Positions 46,625 to 56,439 of a stretch of 64,000 bases of DNA are shown one piece after another. This DNA comes from Chitinimonas taiwanensis DSM 18899 (GTDB lineage: Bacteria > Pseudomonadota > Gammaproteobacteria > Burkholderiales > Chitinimonadaceae): the NCBI RefSeq assembly GCF_900119825.1, contig NZ_FPKR01000012.1:62001-126000 (forward strand), written 5' to 3'. Positions within the stretch are counted from its first letter, which is position 1. Each line of letters opens with the position of its first letter. The notes beneath the pieces are model-generated. The model saw only the letters and a program-made list of their open reading frames with translations, was not told where the DNA came from and made no database searches. The translations under genes were made by a program, and so were the position numbers.

Positions 46625-47854
46625 ATGCCTGCCCAATCTGTCTCCGCCTTGCGCCTGCTCGCCCCGTTTGCCCTTGGCTATTTCTTTTCCTATGGCCTAC
46701 GCACCGTGAACGCGGCTATCGCGCCACGCCTGAGCAGTGAACTGGGTATTTCCGAAGCCACGCTGGGCCTGCTGACCGCCGTCTACTTCCTGACCTTTGC
46801 CGCGGCTCAGCTGCCGATCGGCATTGCCATCGACCGCTTCGGCCCGCGCCGGGTCAATGCCTGGCTGCTGCTGGTGGCGGTGGCCGGTTGCGGCTTGTTC
46901 GCGCTGGGCAAGAGTGAGGCCAGCCTGCTGCTGGCCCGTGGGCTGATTGGCCTCGGCGTGTCCGGCTGCCTGATGACGGCCATCAAGTCGAATGCGCAAT
47001 GGTTTGGCCTGCACGAGCTGCCGGCCATGAATGCCTGGGTGCATGTCTGGGGTTTGATTGGCGCGGTAGCGTCCACACTACCGATTGCCTGGCTGGTGGG
47101 GGTGGCCGGCATACCGGGCGCCTTCCTGGCCGCCGGCAGCGTGGGTCTGCTGGCCAGCCTGCTGCTGTGGACTACGGTGCCCGATGCGCCACACAGTGCG
47201 CGGCCGGAAAGCCTGGCCGACAATCTGCGCGGCACCTGGTCGGTGTTCCGTGCGCGCGCATTCTGGAGCCTGGCCCTGGTGGCCGCCCTGGCCCTGGGCG
47301 CCCACATGGCCATGCAGGGCCTGTGGGTCGGGCAGTGGCTGCGTCATGTGCGCCTGCTGGACGAGGCGGCGGTTGGCCATGCCTTGTTCTGGATGATGGT
47401 AGCGGGTGCGGTGGGGGCGCTGGGCTGGGGCCAGCTGGCGACCCGGTTGGCCAGGCAGGGCATGAGCGCGCTATCGGTATATGGCCTGGCCTGCGGCCTG
47501 CATGTGCTGGCCACCCTGCTATTGGCCTTCAATGTCGGCCTGCCGCCGCTCGTGCTGACCATGTTCTATGCACTGACCGGCATGGGTGGCAGCCTGTGTT
47601 ACGCGGTGCTCACCGCGCGTTTCCCGGTGGCGCTAGCCGGGCGGGCGAATACCTCGGTCAATCTGCTGATCTTCATCGTGGCCTTCAGCGTGCAGGCCGG
47701 CGCGGGCTTTGCACTGCATAGCCTCGAACAACAGGGCCTGAGTACCGAACTCGCCTATCGGGTGCTGCTGGTGGCCACCGCGATCGCGATTGCGCTAAGC
47801 CTGGCGTGGGCCCTGCTCGACCGCCCACGCGCCACACGGGCCGAGCCGACCTGA
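46625..47854 (+). CDS. Major facilitator superfamily transporter
   Basis: A 409-residue inner membrane transporter with about twelve hydrophobic helices. The N-terminal half has FALGYFFSYGLRTVNAAIAP and IGIAIDRFGPRRVNAW, the latter being the conserved loop 2-3 motif. Substrate unknown. ATG 46625 begins the hydrophobic part after a short polar lead; an upstream ATG at 46577 is less likely. It is divergent from DUF1800 across 220 bases. Confidence 0.88.
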   Translation: MPAQSVSALRLLAPFALGYFFSYGLRTVNAAIAPRLSSELGISEATLGLLTAVYFLTFAAAQLPIGIAIDRFGPRRVNAWLLLVAVAGCGLFALGKSEASLLLARGLIGLGVSGCLMTAIKSNAQWFGLHELPAMNAWVHVWGLIGAVASTLPIAWLVGVAGIPGAFLAAGSVGLLASLLLWTTVPDAPHSARPESLADNLRGTWSVFRARAFWSLALVAALALGAHMAMQGLWVGQWLRHVRLLDEAAVGHALFWMMVAGAVGALGWGQLATRLARQGMSALSVYGLACGLHVLATLLLAFNVGLPPLVLTMFYALTGMGGSLCYAVLTARFPVALAGRANTSVNLLIFIVAFSVQAGAGFALHSLEQQGLSTELAYRVLLVATAIAIALSLAWALLDRPRATRAEPT

Positions 47855-47860
47855 AACGGA

Positions 47861-47965
47861 TCAGCCCGGCGAGGCAGCGGTGCTAGCCACCACTAGGCGG
47901 CCAACACGATGGCGATCAGGGCAAAAATCAGCGTACGCATGATGCGCTCCTCGGCGCCGGGCTGA
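47861..47965. repeat. 11-bp inverted repeat enclosing a tiny ORF
   Basis: TCAGCCCGGCG at 47861-47871 and CGCCGGGCTGA at 47955-47965 are perfect inverse complements, 83 bases apart, just after the MFS stop. In RNA from either strand they could close a long stem-loop holding the 15-codon frame at 47893-47940. Confidence 0.6.
47893..47940 (-). CDS. Possible 15-residue hydrophobic peptide
   Basis: ATG at 47940 is preceded by GAGGAG with a good spacing (about 7 bases), and the frame reads MRTLIFALIAIVLAA before TAG. It is nearly all hydrophobic, like a membrane-inserting peptide. Compared with known classes it resembles tiny type I toxins in length and character, or a lipoprotein signal that has lost its body. 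No antisense RNA gene could be identified by eye. Coding status is unproven. Confidence 0.4.
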   Translation of the reverse strand: MRTLIFALIAIVLAA

Positions 47966-47997
47966 CGGCGCCTATCTGGCACGCTATGCCTTTGGCT

Positions 47998-48693
47998 TCA
48001 ACCTGCGTGGGTTTGGCGACTAGCGGCCGCGCGCGCCTCGGCCAGATCGGCCGGGCTGCCCACATTCAGCCATGGCCCAGCATAGGCCTCGCCGCTGATG
48101 CGGCCTGCGGCGGCAAACTGGTGCAGCAAGGGGCCAAGCTTGGCCGCCTGACCGGCCACCACGCTGGCCACCAGCTCGGGCCGCAGCACGCCAAGATTGG
48201 CATAGGTGTACTGCGGTGCCGCATCGCCACGCACCCAGCCCGCCTCGTCCAGGCTGAAGTCGAGCTGGTAGCGCGTGGTGGGTGCCAGCACCAGATGCGC
48301 GAGCCGCTGCGGCTCGGCCGCCAGCGCCTGCGCGGCCGCCACCAGGCGGGCATAGGGGTAGTCGGTATAGATATCGGCCGAGAGCAGGATGAAGGGCGCC
48401 GTGCCTAGCAGGGGTAAGGCCTTGGCCACCCCGCCAGCGGTTTCCAGCGCCTTACCCTCGGCCGAATACTGGATCTGCACACCATAGGCACTGCCGTCAC
48501 CCAGGCAGGCCTCGATCTGCTCGCCCAGCCAGGCATGGTTGATCACCACCTCGCGCACCCCGGCGGCGGCCAGTTTCTTCAGATGCCAGCCTATCAGCGG
48601 CGTGCCGCCCACATCGAGCAGCGGCTTGGGGGTGGTGTCAGTAAGCGGACGCATCCGCTCGCCGCGGCCGGCGGCAAGAATCATGGCGCGCAT
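47998..48693 (-). CDS. murU: N-acetylmuramate alpha-1-phosphate uridylyltransferase MurU
   Basis: A 231-residue nucleotidyltransferase that turns MurNAc-1-phosphate into UDP-MurNAc, bypassing de novo synthesis. MILAAGRGERMRPLTDTTPK is the nucleotide-binding start, LLDVGGTPLIGWHL follows, and EGKALETAGGV is the family motif. ATG 48693 is chosen as the family start. Its pathway partner amgK lies about 3 kb away, separated by three genes with the same orientation. The bestrophin gene ends 17 bases upstream. Confidence 0.9.
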   Translation of the reverse strand: MRAMILAAGRGERMRPLTDTTPKPLLDVGGTPLIGWHLKKLAAAGVREVVINHAWLGEQIEACLGDGSAYGVQIQYSAEGKALETAGGVAKALPLLGTAPFILLSADIYTDYPYARLVAAAQALAAEPQRLAHLVLAPTTRYQLDFSLDEAGWVRGDAAPQYTYANLGVLRPELVASVVAGQAAKLGPLLHQFAAAGRISGEAYAGPWLNVGSPADLAEARAAASRQTHAG

Positions 48694-48710
48694 GGCGGGG
48701 CCTTTCGGGT

Positions 48711-49625
48711 TCAACGCAGGATGAAGTCTATTGGCTGGGGCGGCAGCGGCAGATCGGTCTCACCGCGCAGCTCGCGCAAATTCAGCTCGATGCCACGGCT
48801 CAACGCATCCAGGGGCAGGTCATTGGCACTGGTGCCGAACGGCTCCTCGATCTCCTCGCCTATCGCCTCCAGGGCGAAGAAGGTATAGGCCACGAAGCCG
48901 ACCATCAAGGGGGTCATCGCACCGATGCTGTCGACCAGACCGAAGGGCAAGAGCGCGCAGAACATATATACAGTGCGGTGCAGGATGACCGAATAGGCAA
49001 AGGGCAAGGGCGTGCCGGCGATGCGTTCGCAACCGCCGATGGCGGCACTCAGCGCATCGATATGCGCTTCCAGCGGCGGCAGCAGCCAGTCGGACAGCGC
49101 ACCGGCCTCGCGCAGCGCGCGCAGCCTTTCGCCCAGCAAGAGCAGGATAAAGCTCGGCTTGGCACGCGCCGCCTGCAGGCGCGCGAACTCCGCCGCACTC
49201 ATCCAGCCCGCCAGCTCGGCCGGCTTGTTCTCTTCGCGCAGCTGCTGGCGCAGCGCCACCACGCTGGCAATGATCAGATCGATGGCCGCATGCGTGTGCT
49301 CGGGCGCCTGCTTGGGCAGAGTCAGCAGCTGGCGTGCCAGCGCGCGCGATTCAATCAGCAGCACGCCCCACAGCTTGCGTGCCTCCCAGTAGCGGTCGTA
49401 ACTGGCGTTATTGCGAAAGGCCAGGAAGATGGCCAGCGCAATGCCGATCAGGGTGAAGGGGGTGGCGGTCAGGGTGATCTTGCGATCGGCCAGCTCGCCG
49501 TGGCTAAGCGTGACCGCACTGGCCAACAGCACCACCAACGCCAGCTGGGGCAGGATGCGCAAGAGCAGCGAACCGCGCCAGACGAAAAGCAGGCGCAACC
49601 AATGTGGGCGGGGACGGACGATCAT
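48711..49625 (-). CDS. Bestrophin-family channel protein
   Basis: A 304-residue inner membrane protein. FAFRNNASYDRYWEARKLWG-type sequence (here LAFRNNASYDRYWEARKLWG) near residue 75 is the diagnostic block of the bacterial bestrophin-like family, formerly UPF0187. Bacterial members form pentameric ion channels. The C-terminal GEEIEEPFGTSANDLPLD is also typical. ATG 49625 is preferred to an upstream TTG. The physiological ion and role are unknown. Confidence 0.9.
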   Translation of the reverse strand: MIVRPRPHWLRLLFVWRGSLLLRILPQLALVVLLASAVTLSHGELADRKITLTATPFTLIGIALAIFLAFRNNASYDRYWEARKLWGVLLIESRALARQLLTLPKQAPEHTHAAIDLIIASVVALRQQLREENKPAELAGWMSAAEFARLQAARAKPSFILLLLGERLRALREAGALSDWLLPPLEAHIDALSAAIGGCERIAGTPLPFAYSVILHRTVYMFCALLPFGLVDSIGAMTPLMVGFVAYTFFALEAIGEEIEEPFGTSANDLPLDALSRGIELNLRELRGETDLPLPPQPIDFILR

Positions 49626-49725
49626 GGCATGCAGGCGGGGCAAGGAAGGCGGCCCGATGATACGCCGCCCGGCGGCCGGCAGGTGGTGCCGGCCTGGATA
49701 TACACCGTGCTAGAGCCGACTCACT

Positions 49726-50760
<1,035 letters not shown>

Positions 50761-50793
50761 GGGAGGTCCTGACAGATAGCAATGAAGGGAAGT

Positions 50794-51654
50794 TCAGCCC
50801 AGCGCAAGGCAGAGCACGCCAGCCACGATGATGGCCGCCGCCAGCAGGCGACGCGACAGCTCGCCCTCATCCAGCAGCTTGGCACCATACCAGGCGCCCA
50901 CCATCATCGATAACTCGCGCGCCGGCGCCACATGGCTGACCGGGGCCTGCTGCATGGCAAACAGCACCAGCGTGTAACCCAAGGGCCCCAGCACGCTCAC
51001 GCCCAGGGCCGGCTTCCAGTAACGCAGCCATTCCGGCCACAGCGCGGCGCGGTCGGCCAGCGCACGCGGCAGCAGCAACATGAAGCGCAGCAGATTGCCC
51101 ACATAGTCGACCAGGAAGGGCGACAGCAGCAAGACCTTGACCGAGTAGCCGTCCCAGACCGTGTAGGCAGCGATGAAAGCACCGGTCAGCACGCCCCACA
51201 GCAGGCCGCGCTTATCGGTGCCGGGGCGCAACAGTTGCGGGCCACCGGCCAGCCAGAACACCCCGGCCACCACCAGCAGGGCTCCCAGGGCGGCCAGCCA
51301 GCCCGGCCGTTCGCCCAGCACCAGTATCGCGCCGAAGAAGGCAATCAAGGGGCCGGTGCCGCGCGCCATCGGATAGACGACTGATAGATCGGCCACCTTG
51401 TAGCCACGCTGCAGGGCCAGCGAGTAAGCGGTATGCAGCAGCGCGCTGACCAGCAGGGCCAGGCCGTCGCGCCAGTCCAGCTGCGGCGCATCATGCCAGA
51501 ACAGCAGGCCGATGACCGGCGCCCACAGCAGCACCGTGCCGGCCGAGTACAGCCAGACGAAATGCCGGCTGTCCGCCGCGCGCTTGGCCAGTAGATTCCA
51601 CGAGGCGTGGGTGAAGGCCGCGATGATGACGAGAGCGAGTGCGCTAAGAGGCAA
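50794..51654 (-). CDS. EamA/DMT-family transporter
   Basis: A 286-residue inner membrane protein with about ten hydrophobic helices in two repeated halves, as in drug/metabolite transporters. AAFTHASWNLLAKRA at the start and VYPMARGTGPLIAFFGAIL in the first half are EamA-type. Substrate unknown; amino acids or nucleotide precursors are typical of the superfamily. The start is TTG at 51654, since no ATG or GTG lies near the first helix, and no clear ribosome-binding site is seen. Confidence 0.85.
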   Translation of the reverse strand: MPLSALALVIIAAFTHASWNLLAKRAADSRHFVWLYSAGTVLLWAPVIGLLFWHDAPQLDWRDGLALLVSALLHTAYSLALQRGYKVADLSVVYPMARGTGPLIAFFGAILVLGERPGWLAALGALLVVAGVFWLAGGPQLLRPGTDKRGLLWGVLTGAFIAAYTVWDGYSVKVLLLSPFLVDYVGNLLRFMLLLPRALADRAALWPEWLRYWKPALGVSVLGPLGYTLVLFAMQQAPVSHVAPARELSMMVGAWYGAKLLDEGELSRRLLAAAIIVAGVLCLALG

Positions 51655-51783
51655 GGCGTTGGCCGCGGCAGGTTAAGCGTCGGGTGCATGCGGCCGGCGC
51701 GCGCACCCGACTGGGGCTTAGGGAGACGCTGATGGATGCCACCTTCGCGCGTGAGCGAGGCGCCAAATCAATCAGCACCTCCC

Positions 51784-52866
51784 TTAGAAGGTGTAGCCGA
51801 CGCCGGGTACGAAATCGGTCAGCTTATTGATCAGCTTGTAGAGCGGATGCAGCTCGGTATAGCGCGCGCAGGTTTCGCGCAGATAGCTGATCGCCACCGG
51901 CATATCGTCCAGGTACTGAGTCTTGCCATCACGGTGCGCAAGGCGGGCAAAAGTACCCAGGGTACGGATCTGGCGGAACACGCCCATGATCTCGAACTCG
52001 GCATAGAAAGCATCGAAGCTGGCCGGTACCGGCAGGCCGGCCTGGCGCGCACCCTCCCAGTAGCGTATCACCAGCTCAAGGCGCAGCGACTCGGGCCACT
52101 GCACATACATATCCTTGAGCAGCGAGGCGAGGTCGTAGCAGATCGGCCCGAGGCGCGCGTCCTGGAAGTCGATGATGCCGACGCGCTCGGCCAGCCCGCG
52201 CTGTGGGCCGGTGGCGTGGCCAACCAGGAGATTGCGGCAATGGAAGTCGAAATGGATCAGCACCTTGCCCTGGGCCTGGGCACGCGCCACCAGCAGCGCG
52301 CGCGCACGCTCCCACAGCGCCAGGTCCTCGCCGGCCAGCGGGCGGCCCAGGTGGCGGTCGGCATACCATTCGGCGAAGCGGTTCAGGTCATCAACCATGG
52401 TTTGCGCATCGTAGACAGGCAAACCCTCGGTTGGCGCCTGCTGCTGCAGGGCCAGCAGATCGCTAATCACCCAGCGGTACAGCACCTCGGCCTGGGCACA
52501 CAGCGCACGCTCCTGCTCTTCCTGCTCGCGCTGGCTGAGCGCGGGGTCGGCCAAGGGCCGCAGCGCGGCCAGTGCGCGCTGCAGATCGATATCACCGAGA
52601 TCATCCAGCAGCAGAAAGCCCTGGGTGAGTTCCTGCGCCAGCACGCGCGGTACGCGCACCGCGCCCTGCAGGCGTTCGGCCATCTGGATAAACGGTGCCA
52701 GCGCATTCCGCTCGGGCGGCGCATCCATGACCATGCGCGTCTCGCCATTGGCCAGGGTCAGGCGGAAATAGCGCCGGCTGCTGGCATCGCCAATCGGCTC
52801 GGATAGGCTAAAGGGCTGAGTCAGCTGGCTTTGCAGCCACTGCTGCAGGGTTTGGATGCGTTCCAT
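51784..52866 (-). CDS. amgK: N-acetylmuramate/N-acetylglucosamine kinase AmgK
   Basis: A 360-residue aminoglycoside-phosphotransferase-fold kinase. It phosphorylates MurNAc at the anomeric carbon for recycling through MurU. GDASSRRYFRL is the nucleotide loop, HFDFHCRN the catalytic loop (His205, Asp207, Asn212), and IIDFQDA the metal-binding motif (Asp233). It is divergent from lptD, as in Pseudomonas, where amgK and murU adjoin lptD; here murU is displaced. It starts at ATG 52866. Confidence 0.92.
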   Translation of the reverse strand: MERIQTLQQWLQSQLTQPFSLSEPIGDASSRRYFRLTLANGETRMVMDAPPERNALAPFIQMAERLQGAVRVPRVLAQELTQGFLLLDDLGDIDLQRALAALRPLADPALSQREQEEQERALCAQAEVLYRWVISDLLALQQQAPTEGLPVYDAQTMVDDLNRFAEWYADRHLGRPLAGEDLALWERARALLVARAQAQGKVLIHFDFHCRNLLVGHATGPQRGLAERVGIIDFQDARLGPICYDLASLLKDMYVQWPESLRLELVIRYWEGARQAGLPVPASFDAFYAEFEIMGVFRQIRTLGTFARLAHRDGKTQYLDDMPVAISYLRETCARYTELHPLYKLINKLTDFVPGVGYTF

Positions 52867-52937
52867 GGGCGGGTTTGTGCGAAGCGGGAAAGTGTGCGAT
52901 TTTAGCGCACTTCACGTATTCCCCCTGCCCCGCGCCC

Positions 52938-55091
52938 ATGCCGCGTTTTTCCCCGCTCCCACTTGCCCTGGCCCTGTGTGCCGCCTTCTCCGCCCAGGCC
53001 GAGGAGATAGCCGGCACGACCACCTTGCAGGCTGAACAGATTGAAGGGGTGGGCAAGGGCGAGCTGCAGGCGCGCGGCAATGTGCAGATCGACAGCGATG
53101 GCCGACGTATCGAGGCCGACTGGGTCAAGCTGTTCCAGGACAGCGGCGAGCTGCAGGCCGGCGACAACACTCGCCTGAGCGAGCAGCAGAATGTATTGAG
53201 CGGCGGCGCCCTGCGCCTGAACGAGACCAGCCGCACCGGCGAGCTGGCCACACCCAGCTTCCGCCTCGGCAGCGGCCCGCGCCAGGGCCGTGGCGATGCG
53301 GTGAAGCTGCTGTTCGACGGTCCGGGCAAGTACAAGCTGCAGCAGGCGCGCTTCACCACCTGCTCGGTGGGCGAGGACGACTGGTTCGTGCGCGCCGGTC
53401 AGCTCGAGCTCGACTACAGCCGCAATCTGGGCATCGCGCGCAATGGCAGCATCGAGTTCAAGGGCGTGCCCTTCCTCTACTCGCCCTATATCGATTTCTC
53501 GCTTGATGGTTCGCGCAAGTCCGGCTTTCTCGCGCCCTCCTTCAATCTGACCGGCTCGGGCGGCGTGGATGTCACCCTGCCCTATTACTGGAATATCGCG
53601 CCGGATATGGACGCGACCATCGCGCCGCGCCTGATCGCCCAGCGCGGCCTGCTGCTGAACAATGAGTTTCGCTATCTGGGTGAACGCTTCGGCGGCGAGC
53701 TGCGTGCCGAGGCCATCCACCGCGACCGCGACTTTGGTGCCAGCCGCTCGGCCTTCAGCTGGCAGCACAAGCAGCAGCTATTTGAAGGACTGAGCGGCGA
53801 GGTCGATCTGCAGAAGGCCTCGGACGACCGCTACTTCGTCGATTTCGGCGACCGGATCGCCGTCGCCTCGCAAACCTTTCTGCCGCGCCAGGCCGCGCTC
53901 AATTACACGATTCCCGGCCTGAGCATGAGCTTGCTGGTACAGCGCTACCAGACCTTGCAGGACAGCGCCAACCCGGTGACCGAGCCCTATGCGCGCCTGC
54001 CGCAGCTGAGCTTCAACTACAACGCACCGCTGCCCGCACCCTATCGTTTTGAAATGAGCGGCGAGGGCAGCGTGTTCAAGCACGGCAGCCAAGCGGTGGC
54101 CAATAGCATGGCGCGCACCCAGCTGGATGGGCGACGCAGCATCCTCTACCCGAGCGTGAGCCTGCCGCTTGAACGTAGCTGGGGCTTTATCACCCCACGC
54201 ATCGGCGCCCACCTGAGCCGCTATGCGCTCAGCGACGGCCGCGAGCTGAAGCGCGAGCTGCCGGTATTCAGCCTCGATTCGGGCCTGTACTTCGACAAGG
54301 ACACCGAGTGGTTCGGTAACACCCTGGTCCAGTCGCTCGAGCCGCGCGCCTACTATGTGCGCATCCCTTATAAGGACCAGTCGGCCTTCCCCAACTTCGA
54401 CTCGGGCGTGGCCGATTTCAATTTCGCGCAGATGTTCAGCGAGAACCAGTACACGGGCGGCGACCGCGTCAACGATGCCAACCAGCTGACCCTGGCGCTG
54501 ACCTCGCGCCTGTTCACCCAGGACAGCGGCGAGGAGCGCGCGCGCTTTGCGCTCGGCCAACGCTTCTACTTCGACCCGCAAAGGGTGACGCTGACCGAGA
54601 CCGCGCGCAGCGAGGATGTGACCGCTTCCGACCTGATCGCCAGCGTGGGTGGCCGGCCGCACGATGACTGGTGGCTGGATGCCAGCTGGCAGTACGACCA
54701 GCAGGCGCACAGCTCGCGCAAGACCGCCTTCAATCTGCGCTACCAGCCGCTGCCGGGCAGCTCGCTCAACCTTGGCTACCGCTTCGACAAGCGCAATGAC
54801 ATCAAGCAGGCCGATATCTCGGCGCAGTGGCCGCTTACGCGCAAGATCAATGCCGTGGCGCGCTACAACTGGTCGATTCCAGACCGGCGCGCTTTGGAGA
54901 CACTGGCCGGGCTCGAATACAATGGCGGCTGCTGGGTGTTCCGCGCCGTCAACCAGCGTTTCGTCACCACGGCCAATGAAACCAGCCGCACCTTTTTCCT
55001 GCAGTTGGAGCTGAACGATCTGGGTAAGATCGGTTCCAATCCGCTGCAAACCCTCAAAGACAGCATTCCCGGCTACAGCAAACTGAATTGA
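52938..55091 (+). CDS. lptD: LPS-assembly outer membrane protein LptD
   Basis: A 717-residue beta-barrel protein that inserts LPS into the outer leaflet, with LptE. The signal peptide (about 1-20) ends in SAQA. An OstA-type periplasmic domain follows (about 30-150: LQAEQIEGVGKGELQARGNV), then the barrel. The mature part has two cysteines only, Cys142 (TTCSVGEDDW) and Cys665 (GGCWVF), rather than the four known in Escherichia coli. ATG 52938 starts the signal peptide. surA follows after 2 bases. Confidence 0.95.
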   Translation: MPRFSPLPLALALCAAFSAQAEEIAGTTTLQAEQIEGVGKGELQARGNVQIDSDGRRIEADWVKLFQDSGELQAGDNTRLSEQQNVLSGGALRLNETSRTGELATPSFRLGSGPRQGRGDAVKLLFDGPGKYKLQQARFTTCSVGEDDWFVRAGQLELDYSRNLGIARNGSIEFKGVPFLYSPYIDFSLDGSRKSGFLAPSFNLTGSGGVDVTLPYYWNIAPDMDATIAPRLIAQRGLLLNNEFRYLGERFGGELRAEAIHRDRDFGASRSAFSWQHKQQLFEGLSGEVDLQKASDDRYFVDFGDRIAVASQTFLPRQAALNYTIPGLSMSLLVQRYQTLQDSANPVTEPYARLPQLSFNYNAPLPAPYRFEMSGEGSVFKHGSQAVANSMARTQLDGRRSILYPSVSLPLERSWGFITPRIGAHLSRYALSDGRELKRELPVFSLDSGLYFDKDTEWFGNTLVQSLEPRAYYVRIPYKDQSAFPNFDSGVADFNFAQMFSENQYTGGDRVNDANQLTLALTSRLFTQDSGEERARFALGQRFYFDPQRVTLTETARSEDVTASDLIASVGGRPHDDWWLDASWQYDQQAHSSRKTAFNLRYQPLPGSSLNLGYRFDKRNDIKQADISAQWPLTRKINAVARYNWSIPDRRALETLAGLEYNGGCWVFRAVNQRFVTTANETSRTFFLQLELNDLGKIGSNPLQTLKDSIPGYSKLN

Positions 55092-55093
55092 TC

Positions 55094-56386
55094 ATGCGCC
55101 CCACACCCCGTTTTGCCGCGGCCCTTGCCGTTGCCGCCCTGCTCCTGCCGGCCTATGCCGAGCCGCAGCCGCTTGATCGCATTGTCGCGGTCGTGAACAA
55201 GTCGGTGATTACCGAGAACGAGCTCAATGCCCGTATCCAGACCGTGGTGCAGAACTTTGCGCGCCAGAAGGTCAGCCCGCCGCCGGCCGACGTGCTGCGC
55301 CGCCAGGTGCTCGACCGCATGGTGAACGAACGCGCGCAGACCGATTTCGCCGCCGATACCGGCGTGCGCGTGGATGAGCGCCAGCTCGACCAGACCATCG
55401 AGCGAATTGCCGAACAGAACAAGATGAATCTGGCCCAGTTCCGCGCCGCGCTGGAAAAGGAAGGCACCAATTACAAGTTCTTCCGCGAACAGATCCGCCA
55501 GGACCTGCTGCTGCAGCGCCTGCGCGAACGCGAGGTGGATAGCCGCGTGTTCGTGACCGATGCCGAGGTCGACCAGTATCTGGCCGCCAATAAGGACGCG
55601 GTCAGCGCCGAGCAGGAATTCAAGCTCGCGCATATCCTGGTCGCCATTCCGGAAGGCGCTGCGCCCGAAGTAATCAGGCAGCGCGCCCAGCGCGCCGAAG
55701 CTGCCATGCGCACCCTGGCCAGCGGCAAGGCCTTTGCCGAAGTCGCAGCCGGTTTCTCGGACGCTGGCGATGCGCTGCAGGGCGGCGACCTGGGCTGGCG
55801 TTCGTCCGGCCGCCTGCCCCCGCTGTTCCTGGAAGCGGTGGACAAGCTGCAGCCCGGCCAGTACACGCCCATCCTGCGCAGCCCGGCCGGTTTTCACATC
55901 ATCCAGCTCGGCGACAAGCGCCAGCGCGATGCCAAGGAAATCATCCGCCAGACCCATGCGCGCCACATCCTGATCAAGGTCAATGAGCTGACCTCGGACA
56001 CCGATGCCAAGCAACGCATCACTGAAATCCGCGAGCGCATCCAGAATGGCGTGGACTTCGCCGAGCAGGCCAAGCTGCATTCGGAAGACGGCTCGGCGCA
56101 AAAGGGCGGCGATCTGGACTGGATCTCGCCTGGCGACACCGTGCCTGATTTCGAGCAGGCCATGAATGCCCTGAACCCTGGCGATCTGTCCGCTCCGGTA
56201 CGCTCGCCGTTTGGCTGGCACCTGATCCAGGTGGTGGAACGGCGTGACCAGGACGTGACGCGCGACCGCGAACGGGTGCGCGTGCGCACCGCGCTGCGGG
56301 AACGCAAGGCCGACGAGCAGTACGAAGACTGGTCGCGCCAGATGCGCGATCAGGCCTTCGTCGAATTGCGCTTGGACGAAAAATAA
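55094..56386 (+). CDS. surA: Periplasmic chaperone/peptidyl-prolyl isomerase SurA
   Basis: A 430-residue periplasmic chaperone for outer membrane proteins. A signal peptide (about 1-20) precedes LDRIVAVVNKSVITENEL, the standard SurA beginning. Two parvulin domains follow, one starting near AHILVAIPEGA and one near RHILIKVNEL. It is needed for assembly of barrels such as LptD, whose gene lies directly upstream. ATG 55094 is preferred over a TTG that overlaps lptD. Confidence 0.95.
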   Translation: MRPTPRFAAALAVAALLLPAYAEPQPLDRIVAVVNKSVITENELNARIQTVVQNFARQKVSPPPADVLRRQVLDRMVNERAQTDFAADTGVRVDERQLDQTIERIAEQNKMNLAQFRAALEKEGTNYKFFREQIRQDLLLQRLREREVDSRVFVTDAEVDQYLAANKDAVSAEQEFKLAHILVAIPEGAAPEVIRQRAQRAEAAMRTLASGKAFAEVAAGFSDAGDALQGGDLGWRSSGRLPPLFLEAVDKLQPGQYTPILRSPAGFHIIQLGDKRQRDAKEIIRQTHARHILIKVNELTSDTDAKQRITEIRERIQNGVDFAEQAKLHSEDGSAQKGGDLDWISPGDTVPDFEQAMNALNPGDLSAPVRSPFGWHLIQVVERRDQDVTRDRERVRVRTALRERKADEQYEDWSRQMRDQAFVELRLDEK

Positions 56387-56391
56387 ACCCC

Positions 56392-56421
56392 CGCTCATCC
56401 CCGCCCCGGCGGGGATGAGCG
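56392..56421 (+). terminator. Perfect hairpin between surA and pdxA
   Basis: A 14-pair perfect stem (56392-56405 with 56408-56421) closes around CC and is followed by TTTCT. The T tail is short, so it is likely a partial terminator or an mRNA 3' stabiliser that sets pdxA and rsmA below lptD-surA. Confidence 0.65.
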
Positions 56422-56439
56422 TTTCTAGCGAGTCCCCCT

